Of a stretch of DNA of 64,000 nt, positions 42,638 through 51,140 are shown piece after piece. Made by a program: the position numbers and the translations under genes. The notes below the pieces were generated by a model. The model was not told where the DNA came from. It did not search any database and was given only the letters and a program-made list of their open reading frames with translations. The number at the start of each line of letters is the position of its first letter. Position 1 is the first letter of the stretch. This DNA comes from Niabella drilacis (GTDB lineage: Bacteria; Bacteroidota; Bacteroidia; Chitinophagales; Chitinophagaceae), in contig NZ_FMZO01000003.1 of NCBI RefSeq assembly GCF_900101395.1, positions 186,001 to 250,000 of the forward strand, in the 5' to 3' direction.

Positions 42638-43597
42638 TTTTATCCGTATCCTGTAAATGGTGTAAAAGAGAAGTGCAGACAGTACTACACTGCCCAAAGC
42701 CCACCATAAGATGGAGTGCTTTACAGGGGGCAGGATCTCTAGTTCAAATTTCAGGAGTTTCGCTTTTTCGGCTGAGTACTTTACGTACAGCAGATACTTC
42801 CCCGGCTGCAGATCTTCAAGGAGTAGGGAGGGCGTGTAGGACAGGGCGGTGCTGCTCCAGTCGCTGTTATTTATTTTATATTCCAGTTGATCCAGCTTCT
42901 CTGACCGGGCGTTCCTTAAAAAATGTTCAAATAAGATCAGCACATGGCTTTTGTCCGTTGTAAAGAAGGGGGAAATCGAAACTTTATCTGCTGGTACGGA
43001 TGGGCTGAAATTGTGCCCTGCATTTTTTTTCTTTTTTGCGATCAAAGCCGTGTCAGTAGTAATTAAGATCGGAATTGGCTCAGGAAAGGTATAGCTAAAA
43101 CGGAATTGAGCCAGCCTCTTTTTACTCCGGTTGTCAAATAGACTGTAACTGGTAAAATAGGGGTCAAAGGATAAGGAACGATCGGCGAAGGAATTTGCCT
43201 GGTCATAAGGCCGCCAGCTGATCGTTGCCGGATTGGGGTCCTGGTTGTTAGACACTTCAAAGCTGTAGCCGGCTTCAAAGGAGTTAACCAGAATGATTTT
43301 TTTTGATATATCATTTACATCGATTTGATAGGTGGTGGCATTGAGCTTTTTGATGCCGTTTCTTAATGATGTGTCTGTAAAGCCGTCATAGTATTGCTCC
43401 CGTGCCTGCAAGGGCTTTTGTATAAGAAATATATTGAAAAGCGTGGGAAACGGGGAACCCTCCACGGCTTTTATCATTTTTGTTGAATCAAAGAAGGGTA
43501 TGGGTCCAAGATCAACCACTGGCAGTGCCTTTTGCGCCTGGCAGAGAAGTCCGGATGACAGGAATATAAAGCATACGATGAGGCTACAGGGTTTCAT
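42023..43597 (-). CDS. LytS-like sensor histidine kinase 2
   Basis: 524 residues from MKPCSLIVCFIFLSSGLLCQ at 43597 (signal peptide). Sensor half of about 300 residues is homologous to, but clearly diverged from, kinase 1 (shared: SLLLEDLQPGKYLLYVKY against SILLEDLKPGKHLLQVKY). One membrane helix (ILWWALGSVVLSALLFYTIY), then the catalytic half identical to kinase 1 but for two residues. Downstream, the partner regulator is only a 14-codon fragment, so it must signal to the regulator at 38184-38933 or nowhere. Start overlaps the TlpA 2 stop by 4 bp (ATGA). Confidence 0.92.
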   Translation of the reverse strand: MKPCSLIVCFIFLSSGLLCQAQKALPVVDLGPIPFFDSTKMIKAVEGSPFPTLFNIFLIQKPLQAREQYYDGFTDTSLRNGIKKLNATTYQIDVNDISKKIILVNSFEAGYSFEVSNNQDPNPATISWRPYDQANSFADRSLSFDPYFTSYSLFDNRSKKRLAQFRFSYTFPEPIPILITTDTALIAKKKKNAGHNFSPSVPADKVSISPFFTTDKSHVLILFEHFLRNARSEKLDQLEYKINNSDWSSTALSYTPSLLLEDLQPGKYLLYVKYSAEKAKLLKFELEILPPVKHSILWWALGSVVLSALLFYTIYRIRIKAAQQKAQKTRLELQAIQSQLNPHFMFNALGSVQYLMHNNEKQKADHYLTEFSALLRSSLSNNENEMIPLSRELQVLNSYIALEQLRFGFRYQCTIGREIAPDTIPVPTLLMQPLVENAIKHGLSSLREKGLLEIRVQQQESDLLIAITDNGPGFAPAQLYTGLGTKLVKERIGLLRRNGYQVELSFATDQKNETKVCLKFRNWA

Positions 43598-44865
43598 TTA
43601 AGCAGGTCATTTTCTTTGAAAAAAGCACTAAGACTGTCTATTGAAATGTCTTTGGCTATGATAATATTATTTTTGCCGATCAGCACATTGGCAGGCAGGG
43701 CCTGGATGTTGTATTTTTTCTCTATCCCGCTATCGGGTACTATATTAGGATAGCTGAGTTGAAACCGGTTGATGGTTGCTTCCAGATCCTTTTCCGGGCT
43801 ATCGACCCCAACACCTATGAATTGAATTTTTGATGTGTCGGCTAATTGATAGCAGGCTTGAATGGCGGGCAGCTGTGCAAGGCATGGTTTGCACCAGGTG
43901 GCCCAAAAGTCGATAAAAAGATACTTTCCGCGCATGTCGGCTATGTTCATCAAATGATTGTTCACAACCTTGTTCCCTCTGAACGATGGTGCCTGGTAGC
44001 CGATTTGATCGGAATATATAGGATCATTTTCTGGTATTTTTTTTAACCGGATATGCTGTGTCAGGATATCTACTCCCAGGAACTGGTATGGTTGGCTTTT
44101 TATCACTAGGAATTGGCCCTGTTGCAGGATCTGGTCTAACGGGGTTTTATCGGTTGCCGAACGGTTTGCTCCAAAGACCAGGTCGCTGTTCACGTAGGAC
44201 AGGCTCATGAAATACCGGGGGCTTATGTAAAAATGATAGCCGTTCCAGACAGCGCTGCCGAATTGTGAGAAATTGAACATGATGGTTCCTGCAGCATTCA
44301 TCGACACCAGAACACGGGCTTTTTCCGTAATAGTGTTTTTGCCATTGTATCTTTCGAATGTTATGGGAATGGTTGCGCGTTCCATCATCCGCGTGTCTTT
44401 AAGACTACCCGGGCCTGCCGGTGTGAAGGTGGTGTCATCGCTGAAATCATCATTATGGTTTTGGTCAATGACGACTTCTGTTCTGCCTGTTTTTTTATTG
44501 ATGCCGGCGGCGATATTTAAAAAACAGTTTATACCCTTTTCTGTAAGCCTTTCTTTGGCTGCCTTTTCTGCCCAGTTGTATGACTGTGTACCAGGCTGCG
44601 CTTCTTTGGTCCCGGCCGTAAATAGGTTTTGATACTGATATTGATGTGGGATAATTGTAATAACCTTCAATTGAACGCTGTCGAGGTTTGAAGGAACTCC
44701 TTTTAAAGGCGGCTTGTTACCGGGGCTTTTATCTGCACTTATGGTGCTGATCGTTCTGTAAAAGGGCCCGTAGCCGTCTTGCAGGGTAAAAGGAATCCGT
44801 ATTTCCTGTGCGGGACCTTTGTACCCCAGGAGCAGCACAGTGCATGAAAAGATGAATTTTTTCAT
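43594..44865 (-). CDS. TlpA-type thioredoxin-like secreted protein 2
   Basis: 423 residues from MKKFIFSCTVLLLGYKGPAQ at 44865 (signal peptide). N-terminal 270 residues do not match a family I know (EKARVLVSMNAAGTIMFNFS, RYFMSLSYVNSDLVFGANRS), and the C-terminal AhpC/TSA/thioredoxin domain holds KYLFIDFWATWCKPCLAQLP (WCKPC, a CxxC) and IQALPANVLIGKNNIIIAKD. It is the second-unit counterpart of TlpA 1 and lies in the operon between acyltransferase and kinase 2. Redox role in the periplasm is inferred. Confidence 0.85.
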   Translation of the reverse strand: MKKFIFSCTVLLLGYKGPAQEIRIPFTLQDGYGPFYRTISTISADKSPGNKPPLKGVPSNLDSVQLKVITIIPHQYQYQNLFTAGTKEAQPGTQSYNWAEKAAKERLTEKGINCFLNIAAGINKKTGRTEVVIDQNHNDDFSDDTTFTPAGPGSLKDTRMMERATIPITFERYNGKNTITEKARVLVSMNAAGTIMFNFSQFGSAVWNGYHFYISPRYFMSLSYVNSDLVFGANRSATDKTPLDQILQQGQFLVIKSQPYQFLGVDILTQHIRLKKIPENDPIYSDQIGYQAPSFRGNKVVNNHLMNIADMRGKYLFIDFWATWCKPCLAQLPAIQACYQLADTSKIQFIGVGVDSPEKDLEATINRFQLSYPNIVPDSGIEKKYNIQALPANVLIGKNNIIIAKDISIDSLSAFFKENDLLK

Positions 44866-44973
44866 TGGGCGAAGGTTTGGGTAATTGTCTTTTGAAATAA
44901 CAAAAGTACCCGGCAGGGGCAAACCGGAACGCTGATACTGTGTATTTGACAACCCTCTATGTGTAAACGGGCA

Positions 44974-45852
44974 TCATTCCCCCATCACATCCCCCTCTTT
45001 CCACTCATGCTTCCACCTGCGGTGGCTCCAGAGCCACATATCCGGGTTTTTGCGGATGGTGGCTTCCAGGAAGGCAACAAAGCGCTGCGTAAGCTGTGCT
45101 TCGGTACTGTTGTTCTTTGGATTTTCCTCAGCAAGCGTGAATGTTACATGATAATACCCTCTTTTTTTTCGCTCAATAGCAGCAAAAAGCACCACGGCAT
45201 TGTTGGTGACGGCGCTTTTGGCCGGACCAATCGTAAAAGCTGTTTTCCGGTTAAAGAAAGTGAACCATTTTGCTTTGTGCAGGCGGCCGGGGCTCTGGTC
45301 GGCCACCAGCCCCAGGCAATACATGCTGTGACGATAAGGAATGAATTCCCGGGTAAGATTGCCGGCACTTAACAGGACCGCCCCGCTGCGGGAGCGCAGT
45401 TTTTTAAAGACCCGGTTCAGGGGTTTACTGCTGATGGGCATGTATACACCCAAAAAAGTATGTTTGATCTTTCGTACCACCTGCACATTGCCCCACTCCC
45501 AGTTGAAGGTATGCCCGAGGTGAAGCTGTACGCTGCGGCCTTCATCATAATAGCGGTTGATCATCTCCCAGTTGCCGGTGAAGCGTTTTTCAAAAAAGAG
45601 ATCCGGGGCAGAAAGCAGCTTAACGGTTTCTACAAACGAATCGATGAATTTATGATAAAAATCCTTGGCAATGCGTTCCCGTTCTTCCATTGTTTTCTCC
45701 GGAAAGGCGATGGCCAGGTTGTTCATCACTACTTTTTTGCGGTAACCGATGAGGTAGTACACTACTGCATAGAAAAAATCAGACAGCAGGTATAGCACCG
45801 GCAGTGGAAGCAGGGAGCATAAATATAAAAAACCGTAAACAATATAATACAC
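44974..45852 (-). CDS. LpxL/HtrB-type lysophospholipid/lipid A acyltransferase
   Basis: 292 residues with an N-terminal membrane helix (VYGFLYLCSLLPLPVLYLL), then HLGHTFNWEWGNVQ (HX4E-type acyltransferase site), LVADQSPGRLHKAKWFTFFN, and RKNPDMWLWSHRRWKHEW at the end. Matches the lipid A late acyltransferase superfamily. Head of the operon acyltransferase-TlpA 2-kinase 2. A decayed copy of its last 90 bp lies at 41871-41962. Cytoplasmic membrane. Confidence 0.88.
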   Translation of the reverse strand: MYYIVYGFLYLCSLLPLPVLYLLSDFFYAVVYYLIGYRKKVVMNNLAIAFPEKTMEERERIAKDFYHKFIDSFVETVKLLSAPDLFFEKRFTGNWEMINRYYDEGRSVQLHLGHTFNWEWGNVQVVRKIKHTFLGVYMPISSKPLNRVFKKLRSRSGAVLLSAGNLTREFIPYRHSMYCLGLVADQSPGRLHKAKWFTFFNRKTAFTIGPAKSAVTNNAVVLFAAIERKKRGYYHVTFTLAEENPKNNSTEAQLTQRFVAFLEATIRKNPDMWLWSHRRWKHEWKEGDVMGE

Positions 45853-45928
45853 GGCAATATGTTTAAAATTTAATGTTCGGCGGACCGCATAACCTCAAAC
45901 ATTAAATGTAGAACCTTGAACTTTTTAA

Positions 45929-47545
45929 TTACAGCACTACGTTCTGAACCAGCGCGCTCTTTTCCGGGTAGTCGGTATTGTAATTAAGCCCGCGGCTTTC
46001 TTTACGGAAGATGGCGCCTTTTACGATCAGGTAACCGATGGTGATCAGGTTGCGCAGCTCCAGCAATTGCGGAGATACCTTGCTGGACCGGTACAGCTGC
46101 TCCGTTTCCTCCCATAAAAGGTCCAGGCGTTTGGAGGCCCGCTCCAGGCGTATGTTATTGCGTACAATGCCTACGTAGTCGGACATCACCTGCCGCAGTT
46201 CCTTCAGGCTTTGGGTAATAAGGATCATTTCCCTGGGCTGCATGGTGCCTTTGGCGTTCCATTCGGGAATCGCTCCTTTATAATGGTGCTCATTCAGCTC
46301 ACCACTTAAGGCCTTTTTGGACACCTGCTCAAAACAGCGGTGCGCAAATACCATGGCTTCCAGTAGCGAATTGCTGGCCAGGCGGTTGGCTCCGTGCAAA
46401 CCGGTGCTGCTGCATTCACCTACGGCATACAGGTTCCGTATGGATGTTTGCCCCCATGCATCTACTTTAATACCCCCGCAGCTGTAATGGGCGGCCGGAG
46501 CCACCGGTATCATATGTTGTGTGATATCGATGCCAATGCTTTTACACTTTTCATAAATATTGGGAAAATGTTCCAGGAATTTTTCCAGCTCAAAATGCCG
46601 GCAATCCAGCCAGACGTGCTCCGTACCGGTACGTTTCATTTCGCTGTCGATGGCGCGCGCTACAATATCACGGGGAGCCAGGTCTTTGCGTGCATCGTAT
46701 CTTTCCATGAATGCTTCCCCGTCCTTATTGCGCAGGATGCCGCCATCGCCGCGTACCGCTTCGGTAATTAAAAAAGCCTGGCCGGTGAGCCCGGCTTCAA
46801 AAAGGGCGGTAGGATGAAACTGTATGAATTCCATATTTTCAATACGGCCTTTGGCCCGGTATACCATGGCCACTCCATCACCGGTTGCAATCCCGGGATT
46901 GGTGGTGGTACGGTACACCTGTCCATTGCCCCCGGAAGCGAGGTAGGTGCTGCCGGACAGTATGGTTTCTATTTCATTGGTGCGCAGGTTGAGCACGTAT
47001 ACGCCATAGCATTCAATATCCGGCGTAGCTTTGGTAACCAGGTAGCCCAGGTGGTGCTGGGTGATAAGATCGATGACAAAACAATGTTTGATCAGCTCAA
47101 TATTGGGGCAGGTAGCTACGGCTTCCAGCAGGGCCCGCTCCATTTCCCACCCGGTAACATCTTTATGATGCAGGATGCGGAACTCACTGTGCCCGCCCTC
47201 TTTTCCGCGTTTATAATCGCCATCAGCTTCCTTATCAAAATTAGTGCCCAGGGCAATCATTTCGTCGATACGGTCCGGCCCCTCGGTAACCACGATCTCC
47301 ACGATCTTTTTACTGCAAAGACCATCGCCGGCAATGAGCGTGTCTTCTATATGTTTTTCAAAGCTGTCGTGCTCCGGATCATTTACCACGGCCACTCCCC
47401 CCTGCGCGTATTTGGTATTGGTTTCGTCCGCCGCCGCCTTGGTCAGTACCAGTATTTTTTTTTCCGGGAACCGGTGTGCCATTTTATAAGCGTAGGTAAG
47501 CCCTGCAATACCAGTCCCTATTACCAGAAAATCTACCTGCTGCAT
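45929..47545 (-). CDS. nadB: L-aspartate oxidase
   Basis: 538 residues. FAD-binding motif VIGTGIAGLTYAYKMAHRFP at the N-terminus, then HHKDVTGWEMERALLEAVAT, ASGGNGQVYRTTTNPGIATG, FIQFHPTALFEAG, PAAHYSCGGIKVDAWGQTSI and GLHGANRLASNSLLEAMVFA: a full-length NadB. It oxidises aspartate to iminoaspartate for quinolinate and then NAD. Neighbouring nadA and nadC are not in the window. A TATTTTTA-like box lies just upstream of the start, not a perfect match. Confidence 0.95.
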   Translation of the reverse strand: MQQVDFLVIGTGIAGLTYAYKMAHRFPEKKILVLTKAAADETNTKYAQGGVAVVNDPEHDSFEKHIEDTLIAGDGLCSKKIVEIVVTEGPDRIDEMIALGTNFDKEADGDYKRGKEGGHSEFRILHHKDVTGWEMERALLEAVATCPNIELIKHCFVIDLITQHHLGYLVTKATPDIECYGVYVLNLRTNEIETILSGSTYLASGGNGQVYRTTTNPGIATGDGVAMVYRAKGRIENMEFIQFHPTALFEAGLTGQAFLITEAVRGDGGILRNKDGEAFMERYDARKDLAPRDIVARAIDSEMKRTGTEHVWLDCRHFELEKFLEHFPNIYEKCKSIGIDITQHMIPVAPAAHYSCGGIKVDAWGQTSIRNLYAVGECSSTGLHGANRLASNSLLEAMVFAHRCFEQVSKKALSGELNEHHYKGAIPEWNAKGTMQPREMILITQSLKELRQVMSDYVGIVRNNIRLERASKRLDLLWEETEQLYRSSKVSPQLLELRNLITIGYLIVKGAIFRKESRGLNYNTDYPEKSALVQNVVL

Positions 47546-48017
47546 GTATTTTATTTAAACAGTAAAAATAGGATTTATTTGGGTTTTGGAGTAAGCCATA
47601 GCAGGCAGCGGGGGAAATCCGTGTTCTCCATCTATGTTTTTTGATGGCCGCAGAACGAAACAACTCCGTGTTGCCGGGCTCTGCGCAGTACAGGTCCGCC
47701 GGATAGGGATACCTGGAATGGGGCAGGGTACGATGATTTGCAACGCTCCGGCAAAAGAATTAATTTTAATCATGTGTAAATGTGTCCCGGGGGGAGGAAG
47801 GAATGGCGGGTTCAGGCCCTTTAAGCTGTTTAATGTTTGGAAAAGTATACCATTGAAGCGTTGATCCGCTTTGTTGCGGAGCATACCGGGTGTCTGCCTG
47901 GCGATTATTTGGTATACCTGTGCCTGACTCCCGGGCTGAATAATGGGCAGATGGTTGCCTTCCGGAAGCGGATTCCCTTATCTTCGTCGCTAAAAGGTAC
48001 TTATAAAAGGAATGGAA
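47546..48017. other. 472-bp gap with promoter for the phosphodiesterase gene
   Basis: No protein with a recognised pattern was found in six frames. It contains a promoter-like TTG (47955-47957), 21-bp spacer and TATCTTCG (47979-47986, one mismatch from TAnnTTTG) about 31 bp before the start of the next gene. A minus-strand nadB promoter is expected at the left end. Confidence 0.45.
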
Positions 48018-48911
48018 ATGGACAGAATACGTAAAACGATTATTGCATTGATGCTCTTATGGCTGCCGTTTGCTGTAACGGCGCAACCCTCAAAAGTAAA
48101 GCATGTGATCCTGATCGGGTGCGACGGATTTGGCGCCTATGCGCTGCCGCAGGCGGAAATGCCCCAGTTGAAAAGGCTGATGCAGGAAGGGGCCTGGTCC
48201 TTAACTGCCCGCTCGGTATTGCCTTCTTCCAGTGCGGTGAACTGGGCTTCATTATTGATGGGTGCCGGTCCCACCGTACATGGTTACACAGAATGGAATA
48301 GTGCAGTACCTGAGATCCCGTCTGCAGATACCAGCCGGTTTGGCTTATTCCCTTCTGTATTTTCATTGTTGAAGGAACAACGGCCGGAGGCGGTGTCGGC
48401 ATTAATCTACAGCTGGCAGGGCATTGGCCCGCTGCTGGAAAAAGCTGCAACCACTATACGGGTAGCCGGCAAGGATAATGATGATTTTTGTGTGGACACG
48501 GCTGTGGCGATCATTAAATCGGTAAAACCGGTGCTTACCTTTGTGCACCTCGATGAGCCGGATGGGGTAGGACATAATATCGGCCACCGTACACCGGAAT
48601 ATTATAAAGAACTGCAAAAAGTAGATGCCCGTATCGGCAGGATCGTGAAAGCGGTGGAAGACGCCGGTATTGCCAATGAATCGGTGATCCTTGTAACGGC
48701 AGATCATGGAGGCAAGGGAAAAGGGCACGGCGGAAAATCACTGGATGAAGTACAGATCCCCTGGGTGGTATATGGCCGGGGTGTGCAAAAGGGACGTGCA
48801 TTAACGCAGCCTGTCATTACGTATGATACAGCGGCTACGATCGCCTGGCTGTTGCGATTGAAGATGCCCGAAAGCTGGCGGGGCATGCCGGTGAAAGAAG
48901 CTTTCCGGTAA
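48018..48911 (+). CDS. Alkaline-phosphatase-superfamily phosphodiesterase/nucleotide pyrophosphatase-type enzyme
   Basis: 297 residues from MDRIRKTIIALMLLWLPFAV at 48018 (the in-frame ATG at 48012 adds two residues). Signal peptide, then VKHVILIGCDGFGAYALPQ, LPSSSAVNWASLLMGAGPTV (nucleophile Ser/Thr region), VHLDEPDGVGHNIGHR and VTADHGGKGKGHGGKSL (metal-binding Asp and His). It fits the type I phosphodiesterase/nucleotide pyrophosphatase family, with two-metal chemistry. Periplasmic or secreted. Substrate unknown. Confidence 0.83.
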   Translation: MDRIRKTIIALMLLWLPFAVTAQPSKVKHVILIGCDGFGAYALPQAEMPQLKRLMQEGAWSLTARSVLPSSSAVNWASLLMGAGPTVHGYTEWNSAVPEIPSADTSRFGLFPSVFSLLKEQRPEAVSALIYSWQGIGPLLEKAATTIRVAGKDNDDFCVDTAVAIIKSVKPVLTFVHLDEPDGVGHNIGHRTPEYYKELQKVDARIGRIVKAVEDAGIANESVILVTADHGGKGKGHGGKSLDEVQIPWVVYGRGVQKGRALTQPVITYDTAATIAWLLRLKMPESWRGMPVKEAFR

Positions 48912-48914
48912 CCG

Positions 48915-49322
48915 TTACCGGATCTGTTTTTTAAGCCGCTGCCTGTATTCGTCGATGACGGCAGCCTTATTCTTTTTTATTTTCTTCCCCAGCTCCCTGC
49001 GCGGACAAAGATCGTTATACCGGGCTCCCCAATCCATCAGTTCAATGATGATGGGCAGCAGGTCGGCACCTTTTTGTGTAAGATGGTATATGAATTTCGA
49101 CCGGTTTTCAGGCGCTACTTCTTTTGAAAGGATCTCTGCCTCCTCCAGCAGCGCAAGGCGGCTGGTAAGGATATTGGTGGCGATCTTTTCCTCCGATTTC
49201 AAAAACTCGCTATACGAACATTTACCGCGCAACATCACATCGCGGATGATCAAAAGCGACCATTTGTCGCCAAAAATATCCAGCGAACAGCTGATGGGAC
49301 AGTTGGATCTTTGCCTGCTCAT
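48915..49322 (-). CDS. HxlR-family transcriptional regulator
   Basis: 135 residues with the HxlR winged-helix pattern: CSLDIFGDKWSLLIIRDVML, FLKSEEKIATNILTSRLALL, RSKFIYHLTQKGADLLPIII. The cysteine in 'CPISCS' is in the place of redox- or aldehyde-sensing cysteines in some members. Divergent from the SnoaL-like gene at 49424; paired repeat sites at 49335-49381 lie between the two genes. Likely represses both. Confidence 0.88.
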   Translation of the reverse strand: MSRQRSNCPISCSLDIFGDKWSLLIIRDVMLRGKCSYSEFLKSEEKIATNILTSRLALLEEAEILSKEVAPENRSKFIYHLTQKGADLLPIIIELMDWGARYNDLCPRRELGKKIKKNKAAVIDEYRQRLKKQIR

Positions 49323-49334
49323 TTTTTTTAAGTG

Positions 49335-49381
49335 CTTGCAATTTGCAATAACTTTGTTACTTTAGTACTTGCAAAATGCAA
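49335..49381. promoter_or_regulatory. Two CTTGCAA-type repeats between divergent HxlR and SnoaL genes
   Basis: CTTGCAATTTGCAA (49335-49348) and CTTGCAAAATGCAA (49368-49381) are 33 bp apart (three helical turns); each is itself close to a TTGCAA inverted repeat. A TAACTTTG -7-like box (49349-49356) lies between. This fits an HxlR operator controlling the divergent pair. Confidence 0.55.
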
Positions 49382-49423
49382 GGACAAAGATACGGATTGC
49401 CTAAAACTTAAAAATAACAGATC

Positions 49424-49804
49424 ATGGAAAATGCAGCTACCACAACAGCACTTCTGGAACATTACTACAGCGGCTTTGCGCAAAAGGAGGGATGGGAAAC
49501 CGTGCTTGCGGAGGATTTTATATTCACCGGAGGTGATATGACCCACCCGGAGCCGCTTACAGGTAAAGCCGCTTACCGTCAGGTCATCGACCGGTTCTCC
49601 CGGGTATTTACCACTATGCGGGTTAAGGAAATGATCGTAGATGGGGATAAGGCCTGTGTAATTGGCACCTACGATTACGCATTTCCCAACGGGGTAAAGA
49701 CAACCGGCAATGTAGCAGAGATCTGGGAAGCGCGGAATGGGAAATTGCAGGCCCTTACGATATTTTTCGACACACTGACGTTTCAGAGGAACACCCCTGC
49801 CTAA
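49424..49804 (+). CDS. SnoaL-like (NTF2-fold) protein
   Basis: 126 residues with an NTF2-like fold: TTTALLEHYYSGFAQKEGWE, FTGGDMTHPEPLTGKAAYRQ, VIDRFSRVFTTMRVKEMIVD, IWEARNGKLQALTIFFDTLT. Such proteins bind small molecules or act as isomerases/cyclases; the substrate cannot be named. Its divergent HxlR regulator suggests that it answers a small chemical. A TfoX-N protein follows 11 bp downstream in the same direction. Confidence 0.75.
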   Translation: MENAATTTALLEHYYSGFAQKEGWETVLAEDFIFTGGDMTHPEPLTGKAAYRQVIDRFSRVFTTMRVKEMIVDGDKACVIGTYDYAFPNGVKTTGNVAEIWEARNGKLQALTIFFDTLTFQRNTPA

Positions 49805-49815
49805 ACCCTGTTCGT

Positions 49816-50160
49816 ATGGCATATAGCGAATCCCTTGCACAGCGTATGCGGCAGGCGCTGTCGGCGCTGCCCGGTGTTACCGAAAAGAAGATGTTTGGCG
49901 GACTGGCTTTTATGGTCAACGGGAAAATGTGTCTTACCGCTGGTCCCGGCAGGATCATGTGCCGGGTGAATCCCGAAGCACATGATACTCTTACTGCCAG
50001 GGATGGGTGTGAAACGGTGGTTATGGGGGGACGCGTTTACAGGGGATATGTTCATGTAAACGAGGATCAGCTACAAACCCCGGAAGCGCTTGCTTACTGG
50101 GTTAACCTGGCCCTGGAATTTAACAGCGTAATAACGGGAACCGGCAAAGCAAAGGAATGA
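49816..50160 (+). CDS. TfoX N-terminal domain protein
   Basis: 114 residues, LAQRMRQALSALPGVTEKKM, FGGLAFMVNGKMCLTAGPGR, MCRVNPEAHDTLTARDGCET, RGYVHVNEDQLQTPEALAYW. This matches the TfoX N-terminal domain (unknown biochemical function; TfoX itself is a competence regulator in gamma-proteobacteria). Short stand-alone copies are common in Bacteroidota. Translated with the SnoaL-like gene, probably under HxlR control. Confidence 0.82.
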   Translation: MAYSESLAQRMRQALSALPGVTEKKMFGGLAFMVNGKMCLTAGPGRIMCRVNPEAHDTLTARDGCETVVMGGRVYRGYVHVNEDQLQTPEALAYWVNLALEFNSVITGTGKAKE

Positions 50161-50238
50161 CTAAAATATCCTGATATGCTTTAACAGGATTGTTACATCG
50201 TTCCGGTCTTCGGGAGCTGTTTTTGTGGTAGTAGCACA

Positions 50239-50387
50239 TATGTAGACCTTGCTAACGCAGGTGCCGATTGGGTAGATGAGGAAGTGGTGGTGGATGCCGG
50301 CCTGGTCACCAGCCGCACACCCAAAGATCTGCCTTCGTTTAACAAAAAATGGTGGAGGGGATCATGGAAGGCATGCCTGCCGGGTAA
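50239..50387 (+). pseudogene. 3' relic of a PfpI/DJ-1-family protein, frameshifted
   Basis: Translation from 50239 reads [20 protein letters not shown], then [15 protein letters not shown], the conserved C-terminal part of PfpI/YajL-type proteins, and the reading frame then shifts at a run of six A. In the next frame it continues [13 protein letters not shown] and stops at 50387. The N-terminal 130 or so residues of the domain, with the nucleophile Cys, are missing. A 5'-deleted, frameshifted remnant is inferred. Confidence 0.72.
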
Positions 50388-50434
50388 ATTATTTTGCGTG
50401 CGAATGCGCGCCCGGTGCGGGTTGTATTTTAAAA

Positions 50435-50953
50435 TCAATTACCCGGCAACGCCCGGATATCGCTGATATGGATGCCGGTGAAGCAATCGTCCTGGCAGCC
50501 CTTTGGTACAAAACCACAGGAGGAAATCATACCACGGTTCTGCACTTCAAAGTAGATCATATTTTTATCCCGGTTTACCTTTAACCACTCGCTCCCTGCC
50601 TTTGTATATACCTGGTCCAATGTAAGGGCAGGCTCATAATTATGGTGCGTGTTTAAGCTGGCGGCATCCTCTGTCCAGGATGTTTGAGGAGCTGGTTGGT
50701 GCGCCCCGGCATTCAACTCATAGCCTTTATATTCCTGTTGTACAACCTGCCCTTTTTTTACGATGACCGTATACTCCGACCGGCTGCCGGTCCAGGAGGT
50801 GAAGGTCTTTGTATATTGATAATGGTTGTTACTGCTGTCTCTGAACCCGATCCAGGTCCGGTAACTTTGTTGATAATCGTTTTCTAATGCGGTCTTTTTA
50901 CAAGACAGGCAGGCAGTGAGCAGGGTGGCAATAAACAGGAGCTGATATTTCAT
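50435..50953 (-). CDS. Lipoprotein of unknown function
   Basis: 172 residues with a lipobox ([15 protein letters not shown]; Cys at about 15 or 18). The rest has short strands and a Cys-containing tail ([20 protein letters not shown]). No known domain recognised. A 7-bp inverted repeat (ATAAGAC, 50952-50958, with its complement at 50974-50980) lies over the start codon and leader. Convergent with the PfpI relic. Confidence is for the reading frame, not for function. Confidence 0.6.
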   Translation of the reverse strand: MKYQLLFIATLLTACLSCKKTALENDYQQSYRTWIGFRDSSNNHYQYTKTFTSWTGSRSEYTVIVKKGQVVQQEYKGYELNAGAHQPAPQTSWTEDAASLNTHHNYEPALTLDQVYTKAGSEWLKVNRDKNMIYFEVQNRGMISSCGFVPKGCQDDCFTGIHISDIRALPGN

Positions 50954-51140
50954 AAGACTGTTTTTTAAGAGTCGTCTTATTCCTCAAAACGTAAAAGGAA
51001 TGAAAAGCGCAACAGGGTGGTATGGGGTTGGTCTTTTTTGTGTAGAGCAGGCCTCGCCGGGAGATGAAATATTGCGCAACTCCTGTGATGCTTAAGAGAG
51101 CGGGAAACGCAAATGCAGTATCTTCCATCAAAATTGCGTC

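Noticed and set aside
47837-48034. Open frame EKYTIEALIRFVAEHTGCLP before the phosphodiesterase gene
   Set aside because: Starts only at TTG, overlaps the promoter and next gene start, and no family could be recognised.
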